Translations under genes and position numbers: made by a program
NCBI RefSeq assembly: GCF_000015285.1
Contig: NC_008709.1
Coordinates: 3,286,001 to 3,350,000 of the forward strand
Origin: Psychromonas ingrahamii 37
GTDB lineage: Bacteria; Pseudomonadota; Gammaproteobacteria; Enterobacterales; Psychromonadaceae
DNA length: 64,000 nt
Direction of reading: 5' to 3'
The notes under the pieces: generated by a model
What the model was told of the DNA's origin: nothing
The model's input: only the letters and a program-made list of their open reading frames with translations
Databases searched by the model: none
Shown here: positions 1 to 8,514 of the stretch, in pieces
Position numbering within the stretch: position 1 is the first letter of the stretch
How the letters are laid out: each line of letters starts with the position of its first letter

Positions 1-576
1 GAAAAAGAGAATGGTGTTCAGTTAATGAAAAATATCGACAACCTTCCTTCTCTATTAGATAAAGCAGTGGATAGGCATATTTTTGGAACAAAAATGCGTT
101 CGCTTATACTAGAAGCCAATGAAACTGGAATAGTTGAGGTTGTAAAACAGCAATTTGAAATCGCTAAAAAAATCATTGCCAGGGGATTAGTGCCCATCCT
201 TGAGCCAGAAGTTGACATCAATGCTAACGAAAAAGAAAAATGTGAAAAGATATTGCACGACGCATTGAAAGCACAGATAGAAAAACTGTCTAAAGATGAG
301 TTTATTATGCTAAAGCTGACCATTCCCAACAAGGCTGATTTATATTTAGACCTTACAAAATATAATTGTGTCATTAGAGTCTTAGCGCTTTCAGGTGGTT
401 ATGCCCAAGACGAGGCCAACAAATTATTGGCAAAAAACCACAACATGATAGCCAGTTTTTCTCGTGCTTTATCTCAAGGGTTGAGTGCCAATCAAAGTGA
501 CGCCAATTTTAATCAAACCATTCAAAAGTCGATTCAGAATATTTACGCCGCATCAATTAAGAAAGAAAGTAAGTAA
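1..576 (+). CDS. fda: Class I fructose-bisphosphate aldolase (5' end outside window)
   Basis: Cytoplasmic glycolytic/gluconeogenic enzyme that splits fructose 1,6-bisphosphate into dihydroxyacetone phosphate and glyceraldehyde 3-phosphate through a Schiff base. The frame is open from base 1, so the gene begins upstream; 191 residues are visible of a family that is usually about 296. Seen: the blocks RHIFGTKMRS, GLVPILEPEVDINA (with the acid/base Glu), MLKLTIP (the Lys expected to form the Schiff base) and the C-terminal LSGGYAQDEAN and SFSRALSQGL stretches, all in the order found in the short bacterial class I aldolases of the Staphylococcus Fda type. An internal ATG at 25 is not the true start because conserved residues precede it. 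No terminator with a U-run follows directly. Confidence 0.93.
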   Translation, partial: EKENGVQLMKNIDNLPSLLDKAVDRHIFGTKMRSLILEANETGIVEVVKQQFEIAKKIIARGLVPILEPEVDINANEKEKCEKILHDALKAQIEKLSKDEFIMLKLTIPNKADLYLDLTKYNCVIRVLALSGGYAQDEANKLLAKNHNMIASFSRALSQGLSANQSDANFNQTIQKSIQNIYAASIKKESK

Positions 577-695
577 ATAGTTAACGTAAAATAGCCGAAT
601 ACAACAACTCCAATTTATGAGCAGGGGTTGTTGCATCGTTCAAGACAATGCTGCTTTATAGCCCCCATTTCCCAGATCCGGAGAAAAGGCTGGAA

Positions 696-727
696 GGCTA
701 AAGGCTAAAGGCTAAAGGCTAAAGGCT
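696..727. repeat. Heptamer tandem repeat (GGCTAAA)n
   Basis: About 4.5 head-to-tail copies of GGCTAAA between the aldolase gene and the helicase gene. Related slippage-type repeats (GGAAAGCT at 26.7 kb, CTTCGAG-like at 42.0 kb) occur elsewhere in the window. Confidence 0.85.
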
Positions 728-750
728 TTAGCGCTGGAAGGGAAACTCGC

Positions 751-797
751 CTCCACCCGTCATTCCCGAAGTGTTTTATCGGGAATGACGGGTGGAG
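751..797. repeat. 19-bp perfect inverted repeat, 9-nt loop
   Basis: The arms at 751-769 and 779-797 are exact reverse complements (CTCCACCCGTCATTCCCGA and its complement) around a 9-nt loop. No U-run follows, so it is better read as an intergenic palindromic repeat than as a terminator. The inner ATTCCCG/CGGGAAT part recurs in the repeats near 15.40, 21.15 and 24.2 kb. Confidence 0.85.
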
Positions 798-836
798 TGG
801 CACTATAAAAAATACAATTATTAATAGCCAAAGTAA

Positions 837-1012
837 CAAAAGGCTGAAGAGCCAATCCTTTTTTAAAAGCTTTTTTTACGATTTATGCAAAAGGAAAAAC
901 TTGGCCCATGCCTACGGTCACTGATTAAAAAAGGCTGGACAGCCAATCCTTTTTTAAAAGCTTTGTTACGATTTAGACAAAAGGAAAGCCTTGAACCTAG
1001 GACCCTGTTCTG
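837..1012. repeat. Two adjacent copies of a short composite repeat
   Basis: Copies at about 837-909 and 927-1012 share the order GGCTG..AGCCAATCC, T-run, TTTAAAAGC, TTACGATTTA.GCAAAAGG. The left part can fold into a GGCTG/CAGCC hairpin. The same left and right ends, with a longer middle, make up the repeats at 15.4-15.6 and 21.25-21.46 kb, so these look like internally deleted members of one family. Confidence 0.7.
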
Positions 1013-1015
1013 TGA

Positions 1016-4000
1016 TTATTTTTCTAGTACGGTAACAAATTCTCCAACAATTCGCATATTCTCACAATCATCTTCATGAAGGACAATATCCTTAAATCGT
1101 GACTCTGTGGAATTCGGCTTCAGTAAAATAACCGAATGTTCCCACTCACCATCATCAGTAGCTCTTTTTTCACTAGCATATGTTTTAATCGTAAATGATG
1201 AATTATAGTCATCGTCATTTTTACCATAATTTTCAACGAGAACAATTTTACCATTTCGTGAACCACCGAGGGATTCCTTGAATATACAAATAGAGTTATT
1301 TTTAATTCTACGGTTCATAGACTCACCAACAACCCTACAAGCGAAATATTTTTTATCTGCAGAGTACTGTAAAGGCACCTCAAGATCTGTAAAATCTTTG
1401 TTTTCTTGCATCTCACTAAAAGAGCCTGCCGCAGCATAAAAGTCATAAAATGGTATAAGGTTCCCTTCTTTATCGTTTGTAACTTTTTCAAAAATAGTAG
1501 GTGCTACCTCTTTAATAATTGGAGTGGTCTCTGCTTCGACTAAGCCCTTTGAAGTGAAATTATTAGTAATATCTAAAGAGCTATTTACTCTTTCTAAAAT
1601 CTCGTCTTGTTTTTCACCTATTAGATACCTATAAAGTGATTCCTGGACAGTATTTTGTAATTTGAATTTCATATGAACTACTGGTACTTCTTTATTCTTG
1701 TCATTGAATTTATATTCTTGAATTAATGATCCTCTAACAATATCAACATTACCCATGAAATAAAAATCAGCACCTTCGTCATTACTTTTTTGAATGAATA
1801 ATGATATTTTCAGACCAGAGCTGTTCGCATCACGAATTGCCATGACGTCTTTACTATCAAGTCTTCTTCCTGCTTTAGATTCCCACGCAAATTCTTCTTG
1901 GTTAATAAAATGATCGTTATATTGAGTAGTTAGAGAAATATCATATTCTTTTCTGTATGTAACAAAAAGAGGAGCTTCATTACGATGGATTTTGTAACCG
2001 TAAACGGTACTATCATAATTTTTCTCCCAATTAAGTATTCGGCATACATCTCTACGCGTATATTTCCCATATAGTTGAAAACCATTTATATGGTTTTTAA
2101 GTTCAAACCGCTTGTTGTAGGTGTATATGGAGTATTCAATATTATCAATAAGAAAGCTTTTAAATAGAGAGTTTTTCAAGTGCAGATTAAACGTTGGTGA
2201 CAGTTTTAATTTACTATCATATTCGACAACCGAAGATTCTTTTTTTATAAACTTGAAGTTGAGGTTAATAATACAAGATTCGATAGTTTCATCTGATACT
2301 ACGTAGCCATATTTACTACTAATGATATTTTTGAAATCACTTAATTCTAAGAAAGAGTGTATTATAAGTTCTTTAATTATAATGCATTCTTCTACTCTCT
2401 TCGCGTTATTGATGTTTAATGAAAAGTTAGTTAGTAATGCTACTTTTTCGCTGCTTAAGTTATACTCGGCTGTATTCTCAACTCTACAGATAAAGTTATA
2501 ATAAGACTTAGAATATTCAACATATAGATATGGATCTCGTGAACCATGCTCGATAAAATCCATCATCAAAGGGATACGACCAAGCTTATACTTTAAAAGG
2601 AAATAATCCTTTTTCAAATCTGTCAGCATTTTCATATTTGCAGAATCAATTGATGCAAAAATTCGTTCTTTAGTAATAGCATCAAAATTGACCGTTGAAC
2701 TTCCTGGGATCAGCCTACTGCCACCTGATATTGATCTACGTAAAGCATCTTTGTTATACGAGGTGTCACCATAAAGTGCGATGGGTATCAGGTAATTATT
2801 ATTATAATTTCCAATAAAATCAATTACAGTTAGGTAGTCCTTACCGTCTACTTTTCGTAGCCCCCGTCCCAACTGCTGTACAAACACAATTGCAGAATCT
2901 GTAGGTCGAATCATTATAATCTGATTAACTTTTGGAATATCAATTCCTTCATTGAAAATGTCAACGGTGAAAATATAATCCAATTTTTCTGCTAAGTTGT
3001 CAGTCTCCAACCGCTCAATCGCTCGAGCTCTTTCATCTTCCGAATTTTCTCCAGAAAGGGCTAAAGAACGAAAACCACTCTGATTAAACATTTCTGCTAA
3101 CTTCTTCGCTTCTTCATTTCGTGAACAAAAAACGAGACCTCGTGTAATACCGTTATCAGAACCATAAAAGCAAGCATGTTTAATAATATTATCAACTCTT
3201 TCATGTGATGAAAGAAACGCAAAGTCTCCCATATTTTCTTGTATAACATTATCAATGATTAGGTCAGTAACGCCATAATAATGAAAGTTACTTAACATAC
3301 CTTCTTCCATCGCTCTATTTAAGCGGATCTCATAAGCAATATTGTGATCAAAAAGACTAAATATATCTTCACCATCAGTTCTTTCAGGTGTCGCTGTCAT
3401 TCCTAATAAAAACGTTGGTTCAAAATGTTCAATAAGCCGTTTATATGAATTGGCACCTGAACGGTGAGATTCATCAATGATGATATAATCGAAATAATCT
3501 TTATTAAATTGATCTAAATGGTTTTGTTTTGAAATAGTTTGTACGGTAGCAAATAGAAAGTCTTTATCCAGTTCTTGTTTAGAACCAGAGTAGACTCCCA
3601 TCGTTTTACCTGTTCCAAAAACATTTTGAAATGTTTCTAATGATTTTAGTGCGATAGTTAAACGATGCACTACAAACAATAATCGTTTTGGTTTTAAAGC
3701 CTGTGCATCAAAGGCAGATAAATAAGTTTTACCTGTACCTGTTGCAGATATAAGAAGCGCTTTTCTAGCGCCACTTTGTCTCAACACATTAATATTATCT
3801 AATGCCTCTACTTGCATAGAATTAGGTGATATTTCAGGTTCAATCAATACTGATTCATGTTCTTTAAATAGAATCTTTTGTTTATTATAAATATTTTCAT
3901 AGGCATCAATAAACGATGCAGTAACAGGCGTCCCCCTATCAAAATCAACATCAAATTCCCCCATTATTTTTTCAACAATACTGCTTGAATGAAGCGCTGA

Positions 4001-4465
4001 AACCTTAAGGTTCCATTCTTTATTTGTTGCTAACGCTGATCCTGTGAGGTTACTACTGCCTATAATGAAATTATAATATTCAGCTTTCTTAAATAAATAC
4101 CCTTTTGAATGAGAGTTTTCATTAGTTGCTATACGTAGTTCAATATTAGTGAATTTTAAAAGTTTTCTAAGAGCTTCAGGTTGCGTAAAGTTTAAGTACT
4201 GTGAAACAACAACTTTCCCTTTAACACCTTTTTCTTCAAGGTCTTGGAGGATATTCATTAAAGTAGCCACGCCACTTGTTGTCACGAACGCGACTGAAAT
4301 ATAGAATTCATCACAATAGTGTAATTCATCTAATATGGTAGACAGGACTTTTTGTGGTGGGGTCTTTTTGTTAACCAATAACGTCGGTTGATATAACATT
4401 TCAGAAATTGAATCTTTATCAATAAAGCCAGTTTTTAAACTTTTACTCAGACCATCTAATACCAT
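1016..4465 (-). CDS. PLD-nuclease/SF2 helicase with DUF3427 region and C-terminal S24 (LexA-like) domain
   Basis: Large (1149 aa) predicted defence protein. Seen in order: a phospholipase-D-like nuclease module (about residues 35-160) with one HxK motif (HSKGYLF, His119/Lys121) followed by IIGSSN; an SF2 helicase core with Walker A ATGTGKT (about 241-247), Walker B DESH (331-334) and a TAT motif, then a helicase C domain with QQLGRGLR; a long DUF3427-type region; and about 110 C-terminal residues that resemble S24 peptidases, with GESM (Ser1049) and a Lys in TIKTY (Lys1094) spaced like the LexA Ser/Lys dyad. The ATG follows AAAGGATAAAGC. A NUDIX gene ends 6 bp upstream, so the two are probably co-transcribed. 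Nuclease and helicase are read from motifs; a role in phage or DNA defence and SOS-like self-cleavage are inferences. Confidence 0.85.
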   Translation of the reverse strand: MVLDGLSKSLKTGFIDKDSISEMLYQPTLLVNKKTPPQKVLSTILDELHYCDEFYISVAFVTTSGVATLMNILQDLEEKGVKGKVVVSQYLNFTQPEALRKLLKFTNIELRIATNENSHSKGYLFKKAEYYNFIIGSSNLTGSALATNKEWNLKVSALHSSSIVEKIMGEFDVDFDRGTPVTASFIDAYENIYNKQKILFKEHESVLIEPEISPNSMQVEALDNINVLRQSGARKALLISATGTGKTYLSAFDAQALKPKRLLFVVHRLTIALKSLETFQNVFGTGKTMGVYSGSKQELDKDFLFATVQTISKQNHLDQFNKDYFDYIIIDESHRSGANSYKRLIEHFEPTFLLGMTATPERTDGEDIFSLFDHNIAYEIRLNRAMEEGMLSNFHYYGVTDLIIDNVIQENMGDFAFLSSHERVDNIIKHACFYGSDNGITRGLVFCSRNEEAKKLAEMFNQSGFRSLALSGENSEDERARAIERLETDNLAEKLDYIFTVDIFNEGIDIPKVNQIIMIRPTDSAIVFVQQLGRGLRKVDGKDYLTVIDFIGNYNNNYLIPIALYGDTSYNKDALRRSISGGSRLIPGSSTVNFDAITKERIFASIDSANMKMLTDLKKDYFLLKYKLGRIPLMMDFIEHGSRDPYLYVEYSKSYYNFICRVENTAEYNLSSEKVALLTNFSLNINNAKRVEECIIIKELIIHSFLELSDFKNIISSKYGYVVSDETIESCIINLNFKFIKKESSVVEYDSKLKLSPTFNLHLKNSLFKSFLIDNIEYSIYTYNKRFELKNHINGFQLYGKYTRRDVCRILNWEKNYDSTVYGYKIHRNEAPLFVTYRKEYDISLTTQYNDHFINQEEFAWESKAGRRLDSKDVMAIRDANSSGLKISLFIQKSNDEGADFYFMGNVDIVRGSLIQEYKFNDKNKEVPVVHMKFKLQNTVQESLYRYLIGEKQDEILERVNSSLDITNNFTSKGLVEAETTPIIKEVAPTIFEKVTNDKEGNLIPFYDFYAAAGSFSEMQENKDFTDLEVPLQYSADKKYFACRVVGESMNRRIKNNSICIFKESLGGSRNGKIVLVENYGKNDDDYNSSFTIKTYASEKRATDDGEWEHSVILLKPNSTESRFKDIVLHEDDCENMRIVGEFVTVLEK

Positions 4466-4471
4466 GTAGCT

Positions 4472-4876
4472 TTATCCTTTTATATATTCTGCTTGAAGTT
4501 TTTGAACTATTGGAATATCTGCAGCAGCCCAATCAAGGTTATTTAATTCATCTATTTTTAACCACTGTTGATCAATATGTTCAGTCAGTGTTATATTTTT
4601 ATGATCAATTAAACAGATGAAAGAATGCATCGTAATTTGAAAGTCTGGATATTGGTGATCAACGGTATTAAAATATGTTGGGCCATGTATATCTAAATGT
4701 AACTCTTCTTTAATTTCTCTAATTATTGCATTATCTTTTGTCTCATCAACTTCTATTTTACCGCCCGGAAATTCATAACGTTCTGAAATATAATTAAATT
4801 TTGATGGCCCACGACGAACACAAAGAATTTCTTCGCCACACTGTATGATTGCAGCAACTACATTTATTTTTTTCAA
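4472..4876 (-). CDS. NUDIX (MutT-like) nucleoside triphosphate pyrophosphohydrolase
   Basis: Predicted to hydrolyse (d)NTPs or related nucleotides to the monophosphate and pyrophosphate. The NUDIX box is intact: GGKIEVDE, then REIKEELHL (G-x5-E-x7-REUxEExGU pattern). I chose the TTG at 4876 (protein starts MKKINVVAAII, 134 aa) because an AAGGA Shine-Dalgarno lies 6 nt upstream and this is the usual length of MutT-like proteins. A longer reading from a TTG at 4939 (155 aa) lacks such a site. It lies 6 bp upstream of the PLD-helicase-DUF3427 gene in the same direction. The pairing suggests a joint role, possibly nucleotide signal or pool control in defence; that is inference. Confidence 0.85.
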   Translation of the reverse strand: MKKINVVAAIIQCGEEILCVRRGPSKFNYISERYEFPGGKIEVDETKDNAIIREIKEELHLDIHGPTYFNTVDHQYPDFQITMHSFICLIDHKNITLTEHIDQQWLKIDELNNLDWAAADIPIVQKLQAEYIKG

Positions 4877-4995
4877 GGAGATTCCTTCGTTGTTATTTAG
4901 CAGGCAAATAAATAGGTTAGCCAAAGATTTAAATGGCAAGAAAGGCAGGACAGCCGAACCTTTTCTTTTACCTTCTTTAAATCATTCTCATAGTT

Positions 4996-5089
4996 AAAAG
5001 GCTGGAAGTAAAAAGCTAGACAGCCAATCCTTTTTTTAAAAGATTTTTTACGATTTATGCAAAAGGCAAGACGCGACCCTACGCCCCTT
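4996..5089. repeat. Short composite repeat copy
   Basis: Contains GGCTGG, a CTAGACAGCCAATCC segment, a T-run, TTACGATTTATGCAAAAGG and GACGCGACCCTA, matching the pair at 837-1012 and the ends of the long repeats at 15.4 and 21.3 kb. A partial further hairpin (GGCAGGACAGCC) lies at about 4943-4965. Confidence 0.65.
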
Positions 5090-5124
5090 AAATAAAACCT
5101 ATTAACTTTAAGACGCCCTTCTAT

Positions 5125-5892
5125 TCATTGAGTGTTTCTTATATGTCGAGATAAACCATAAGCAAAAAAATTAACTTCTTCCCGTGTTAATTGAATTGGA
5201 TTATTTTCAATGTATTTAGGGAGAGCCTTAGGATTTAAAACCCATACATCAGGATTATCAGCATGACACTGAATATACCAGCCGGGAAAAACAACAACTG
5301 GTTTTATTTTGCATGACTTACCAGTCATTTCTTTTAGAAGAGAATTTAACCAATTAGCTTCCGCTTTTGCTTGAACTAAAATATCTGTCTTACTTTCAAA
5401 ACCATCAATTACCAGTTTTTTATCAAAATACTGGATAGATGATTTACCTGTAGCAGGCTTCGAATATGTTTTAGTCTCCACCGTAAAAATACCATTTGTC
5501 GATATGACCACATGATCAATATTAAAGCCATTACCTACAATATCATGAAATACTTTAGCTCCTCTTTCTCTGAGTAACTCCAAATATTGACCAACAGCTT
5601 TTTCACCATCTCGACCAAGCTTTAAATTTTTAACTTGGTTTCTTAGTTTAAAAAGCTTATAAAAACCAAAAGAGGAGCATGCAAACGCAATTATCGTATA
5701 TATCCAAGGCGAATAAGGTAATTCTTTATACCATCGCCACCATTCGAGGGCGGCTAATACGATAGGAAAAATAACTATGACAGCATATAAAGTTCCTTTA
5801 TCATCAATCAGTTTATTAATTTCTTCATCCAATGATTGACCAGGATTTCTTAATGGTTTTGCGGTTAATGGTGACTTTTTTTCTTTTGTCAT
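5125..5892 (-). CDS. Membrane-anchored NERD-domain protein
   Basis: 255 aa. After a charged N-terminus come two probable membrane segments (about 38-55, LYAVIVIFPIVLAAL; and about 62-80, PWIYTIIAFACSSFGFY). A NERD (nuclease-related) domain follows at about 95-200: GRDGEKAVGQYLELL, then NIDHVVISTNGIFTVETKTYS. The FTVETK triad fits the (D/E)xK core of the restriction-endonuclease fold. The family is of unknown biological role but often sits in DNA-uptake, plasmid or defence settings. Transcribed leftward, about 690 bp downstream of the six-gene run and 250 bp before the NUDIX gene, so it may have its own promoter. Domain call firm, activity unproven. Confidence 0.85.
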   Translation of the reverse strand: MTKEKKSPLTAKPLRNPGQSLDEEINKLIDDKGTLYAVIVIFPIVLAALEWWRWYKELPYSPWIYTIIAFACSSFGFYKLFKLRNQVKNLKLGRDGEKAVGQYLELLRERGAKVFHDIVGNGFNIDHVVISTNGIFTVETKTYSKPATGKSSIQYFDKKLVIDGFESKTDILVQAKAEANWLNSLLKEMTGKSCKIKPVVVFPGWYIQCHADNPDVWVLNPKALPKYIENNPIQLTREEVNFFAYGLSRHIRNTQ

Positions 5893-6215
5893 TACTTATA
5901 CCTGCTTTTTTACTGTTTAAGCAAAATCTGTCTCTCGCTCGTTCTCAAAATTAAAGAGCAGACACAAAAAGATGGGACACCCAAACCTTTTTTAGGTTAA
6001 TAAATTGAATTTTAACCATTCTATAAATGGCTCTCCTAGACTTTCGACTGAATAGGCTGCTCAACTTTGTCTTAAGTACCTATTGATATCTGTGAGTGTG
6101 CTTTTTTACAATAACAAACATCATCTTACAGCATTTTCATAAAAAAAATAAAAATACTTAATCACATCAAAGTGAATTACTTTATCCCCTTAAATCACAA
6201 AATACTGTAAGGCCA

Positions 6216-6451
6216 ACTTCCGGCAAAGGCCTTGCTTATATCAAGCAAAAAGAAACGGCTAAAACAATATTGTTATTTATACGAGAAAAAGCCAAAGATG
6301 AAAATGGTCGCACTATGGGTTTTGTGAATTTTGGACCAGTGAAGTTTGTAAAGTATGAGGGAAGCCCTAGCCGATGAATATCATCTGGAAATTAGCGCAA
6401 GCAATGCCAGCTTATTTATGGCATGACACTGCGAAATTGGCGGTAGGTTAA
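6216..6451 (+). pseudogene. Remnant of a DUF3427 helicase gene, C-terminal end
   Basis: Frame 6216-6377 reads ...AKTILLFIREKAKDENG and then GFVNFGPVKFVKYEGS, which is the typical end of DUF3427 helicases (FVRE..., LG...YV..EG). After a one-base frame change near 6374 it continues MNIIWKLAQAMPAYLW to a stop at 6451, matching the usual PMNIxWKL tail. No start or upstream domains remain. Shorter related tails lie at 22651-22711 and 23940-24020. The intact helicase at 1016-4465 has a different C-terminus, so this comes from another subfamily member. Confidence 0.7.
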
Positions 6452-6479
6452 TAATGAGTCTTTGATTTGAAGAGTTGAA

Positions 6480-6512
6480 CCCCATAACGGTGAGTAGTCT
6501 GCCGTTATGGGG
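6480..6512 (+). terminator. Hairpin following the DUF3427 remnant
   Basis: Perfect 11-bp stem (CCCCATAACGG / CCGTTATGGGG) with an 11-nt loop, followed by a short ATTTTTAT run about 10 nt later. A diverged copy with compensatory changes lies at 22739-22771, also just after a DUF3427 remnant, so it is probably the original transcription terminator or 3' hairpin of that gene. Confidence 0.6.
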
Positions 6513-6585
6513 ATAGAGGAATTTTTATAGTTTAAGCAAGACGTGGCACTACTCCCCTCTTACTTTTACTCTGCGAACGAACCTC

Positions 6586-7539
6586 TTACAGAACGCCAGT
6601 ACCCGACTCTTTAGCTAGTAAGTTTGATAATTGCATAACTGATTTTAATTTTACAATGTAAGAGCACCCAGTATTATTTGGTTTCCAATGAGAGCACCCT
6701 AGAAAATATTGGTCCAATAACCCTACTGCATTTTTTTTCCTTCTTAAAACAAGTAGCTCTCCATGAACAGGGCAACGGTAATCATTCGTTCCTCTTCTTT
6801 GACTTTTTTGATCTGAAATAACATCGTCCATTCTTTCTGTTATTATTTTTGAGGGTTCGGGCATCGTAACTAACGTTGTCAATTCGTCATTACTAACCTC
6901 AGCTTCTGGATTATCACTTCTTGTGAAAATGCTTAAATCTCCCGAACTCATTTTTTCAGTGTGTTGACAACGGCGATGCCCCTGATTATCAAAAAAGAAC
7001 CAACCTGTACACCCCCAAAAAAAATCACCGACGCTCGCAGTTTTGACTGTTCTAGGCCATTGTATTTGCATCTCTCTCCCACATTGAGAGCAGCTTTTAC
7101 CGAAAGAAGATACTCCTACTTGTCCTTGTATTATATGGGCTTCTTTATCTCCAACAGATATTTTCTTAAATGCTTCTGAATCCGTAACTATTTCTGTTGT
7201 ACTGATAATTTCATCAGAGCTTTTAATTGCTCCTTTTAATTCATTTCGCCTATCTCGTAAATACTCAGCCCTGCGTTTTTCAGGCAAAGAGACTCTCCCA
7301 TTACGTTGGTACTTATCTAAAATAGCCAATAACTCATCATTAATATTTTTTAATTCATCATCTGCTTTATATTTTGTTTCTTCAGCCTCCGGTAACTTAT
7401 CTTTCTCTTTTTTCTTAGTAAATTCATCTAGAAAGTCGGCTGCAGCATTTATTATTTCACTTGTAGCTTTAACCGCTACATTTACGACTGTAGCAGCAAC
7501 AGTTAATACTGCACCGAATAAACTTGAAAAGAATCCCAT
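6586..7539 (-). CDS. Double zinc-ribbon protein with hydrophobic N-terminus
   Basis: 317 aa, not recognised as a named family. The first 40 residues are hydrophobic/amphipathic (FFSSLFGAVLTVAATVVNVA), then a charged helical stretch (about 40-110). Two topoisomerase-type C4 zinc-ribbon-like units follow: CSQCGREMQIQWP...WGCTGW...RRCQHT (about 150-195) and YRCPVHGELLVL...FLGCSHW...GCSY (about 255-300). Such ribbons bind DNA in topoisomerase I tails, so nucleic-acid binding is the likely role. It is the last gene of the leftward six-gene run, 6 bp after its neighbour. Membrane association and DNA binding are both predictions. Confidence 0.75.
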   Translation of the reverse strand: MGFFSSLFGAVLTVAATVVNVAVKATSEIINAAADFLDEFTKKKEKDKLPEAEETKYKADDELKNINDELLAILDKYQRNGRVSLPEKRRAEYLRDRRNELKGAIKSSDEIISTTEIVTDSEAFKKISVGDKEAHIIQGQVGVSSFGKSCSQCGREMQIQWPRTVKTASVGDFFWGCTGWFFFDNQGHRRCQHTEKMSSGDLSIFTRSDNPEAEVSNDELTTLVTMPEPSKIITERMDDVISDQKSQRRGTNDYRCPVHGELLVLRRKKNAVGLLDQYFLGCSHWKPNNTGCSYIVKLKSVMQLSNLLAKESGTGVL

Positions 7540-7545
7540 AACTGA

Positions 7546-8514
7546 CTACCTATTGTTTAAAATTAATTGTTGTTGATAACTTCTATAGCATTTAAGCCGA
7601 TAAGTTGTTTTATCAAAGTTATAGTTTGTGAGCGAGTTTTCTATAAAACTATCATAAACTCCACCAGCAATAATAGTTGATGCTAAACTCAGCCATCCTC
7701 CCCCTAATGAGTATACAATAGCGCCAACACCACTAGAAATTAGTGCCCTTTCTACTCTATATTTAGCACTTTCATATAAATTTTCAGTACTTCCCTTACC
7801 TACATAAACCCGGTAACCTTCAGTTGAAAGAATAAAAACTAATGGCAATAATGGATTAAATGCCTCTAAAAAATCATCTGTAATACTGGAATCCATATCA
7901 TTAATAACATTAGATAACTGCTCTGTTAATTCCTGCTCATTGATATTTGAGTCGAGTATCAATCCATTAGTTTGGTTTGCGATTTCTGATGTTCCCAATA
8001 TCGTAATATCAGGATAACGTTCTAAAGTATCATGTATATATGAAATACTATTTGTGGCTTTTAACTGTAAATAATCAGCAACATTACCATTTTGATCTAA
8101 AATTTGTAGATCCCAACCTGGTTGCGTAATATTTGAAGCGACTTCTGCACTATAACCTTTAGGTAGAGCAACATCTCCAACAGTTGCCCCAGCATTTAAT
8201 TTATCTTCAACTAGATACTCAAAGTACTTTCCTTTTGTAGAATTAAGAATACCCATCATCTGTTCATCGGAATAATTAGAAAGTAAATCAGGAGAAAAAT
8301 TAGGGTTTGTATCATTAATAGCTTTCAATACAAGAGGATCTATAACGTCATCATTCCAAAAAATTTGCGGGCTTAAATTTGCGGCTACAACTGATAGATC
8401 TATTAAGGATTGCTTTTTACAAACAATAGTCCTTTTAAATGCATCCCTAAAAGCAAAAAGAGAGTCTATTTCGGAGTCAATACTGTATTTTTCTCGAAGT
8501 AACGTTAAATTCAT
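7546..8514 (-). CDS. Uncharacterised protein with possible PD-(D/E)XK-like nuclease motif
   Basis: 322 aa, family not recognised. The middle (about 105-170) reads GKYFEYLVEDKLNAG, then GWDLQILD, then YLQLKAT. This order (helix Glu, strand Asp, QxK) fits a divergent PD-(D/E)XK nuclease core with Gln in place of the second acid. The C-terminal third holds hydrophobic Gly-rich segments (PLVFILS; SSGVGAIVYSLGGGWLSLASTIIAGG) that could insert in a membrane or form a glycine-zipper helix. The start ATG overlaps the stop of the upstream 82-aa gene (ATGA), indicating translational coupling. It may be the effector of the operon; this is inference from motif and context. Confidence 0.7.
   Translation of the reverse strand: MNLTLLREKYSIDSEIDSLFAFRDAFKRTIVCKKQSLIDLSVVAANLSPQIFWNDDVIDPLVLKAINDTNPNFSPDLLSNYSDEQMMGILNSTKGKYFEYLVEDKLNAGATVGDVALPKGYSAEVASNITQPGWDLQILDQNGNVADYLQLKATNSISYIHDTLERYPDITILGTSEIANQTNGLILDSNINEQELTEQLSNVINDMDSSITDDFLEAFNPLLPLVFILSTEGYRVYVGKGSTENLYESAKYRVERALISSGVGAIVYSLGGGWLSLASTIIAGGVYDSFIENSLTNYNFDKTTYRLKCYRSYQQQLILNNR

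Larger units (their letters stand above)
577..1015. other. Intergenic region, repeats only
   Basis: No credible gene. It holds a weak hairpin around 604-634 just after the aldolase, a heptamer tandem repeat, a 19-bp perfect inverted repeat and two copies of a short composite repeat; these are listed separately. The short open frames here are overprinted on the repeats. Confidence 0.7.
5893..6585. other. Intergenic region with a decayed gene tail
   Basis: No intact gene. It includes a GGGACACCC-type hairpin near 5968-5990, a plus-strand remnant of a DUF3427 gene end at 6216-6451 and a strong hairpin at 6480-6512, the last two listed separately. Its plus-strand relic is opposite in direction to the living genes around it. 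Confidence 0.7.

Noticed and set aside
885..1079. 64-codon rightward open frame
   Set aside because: It consists of the dispersed repeat and the antisense of the helicase gene end.
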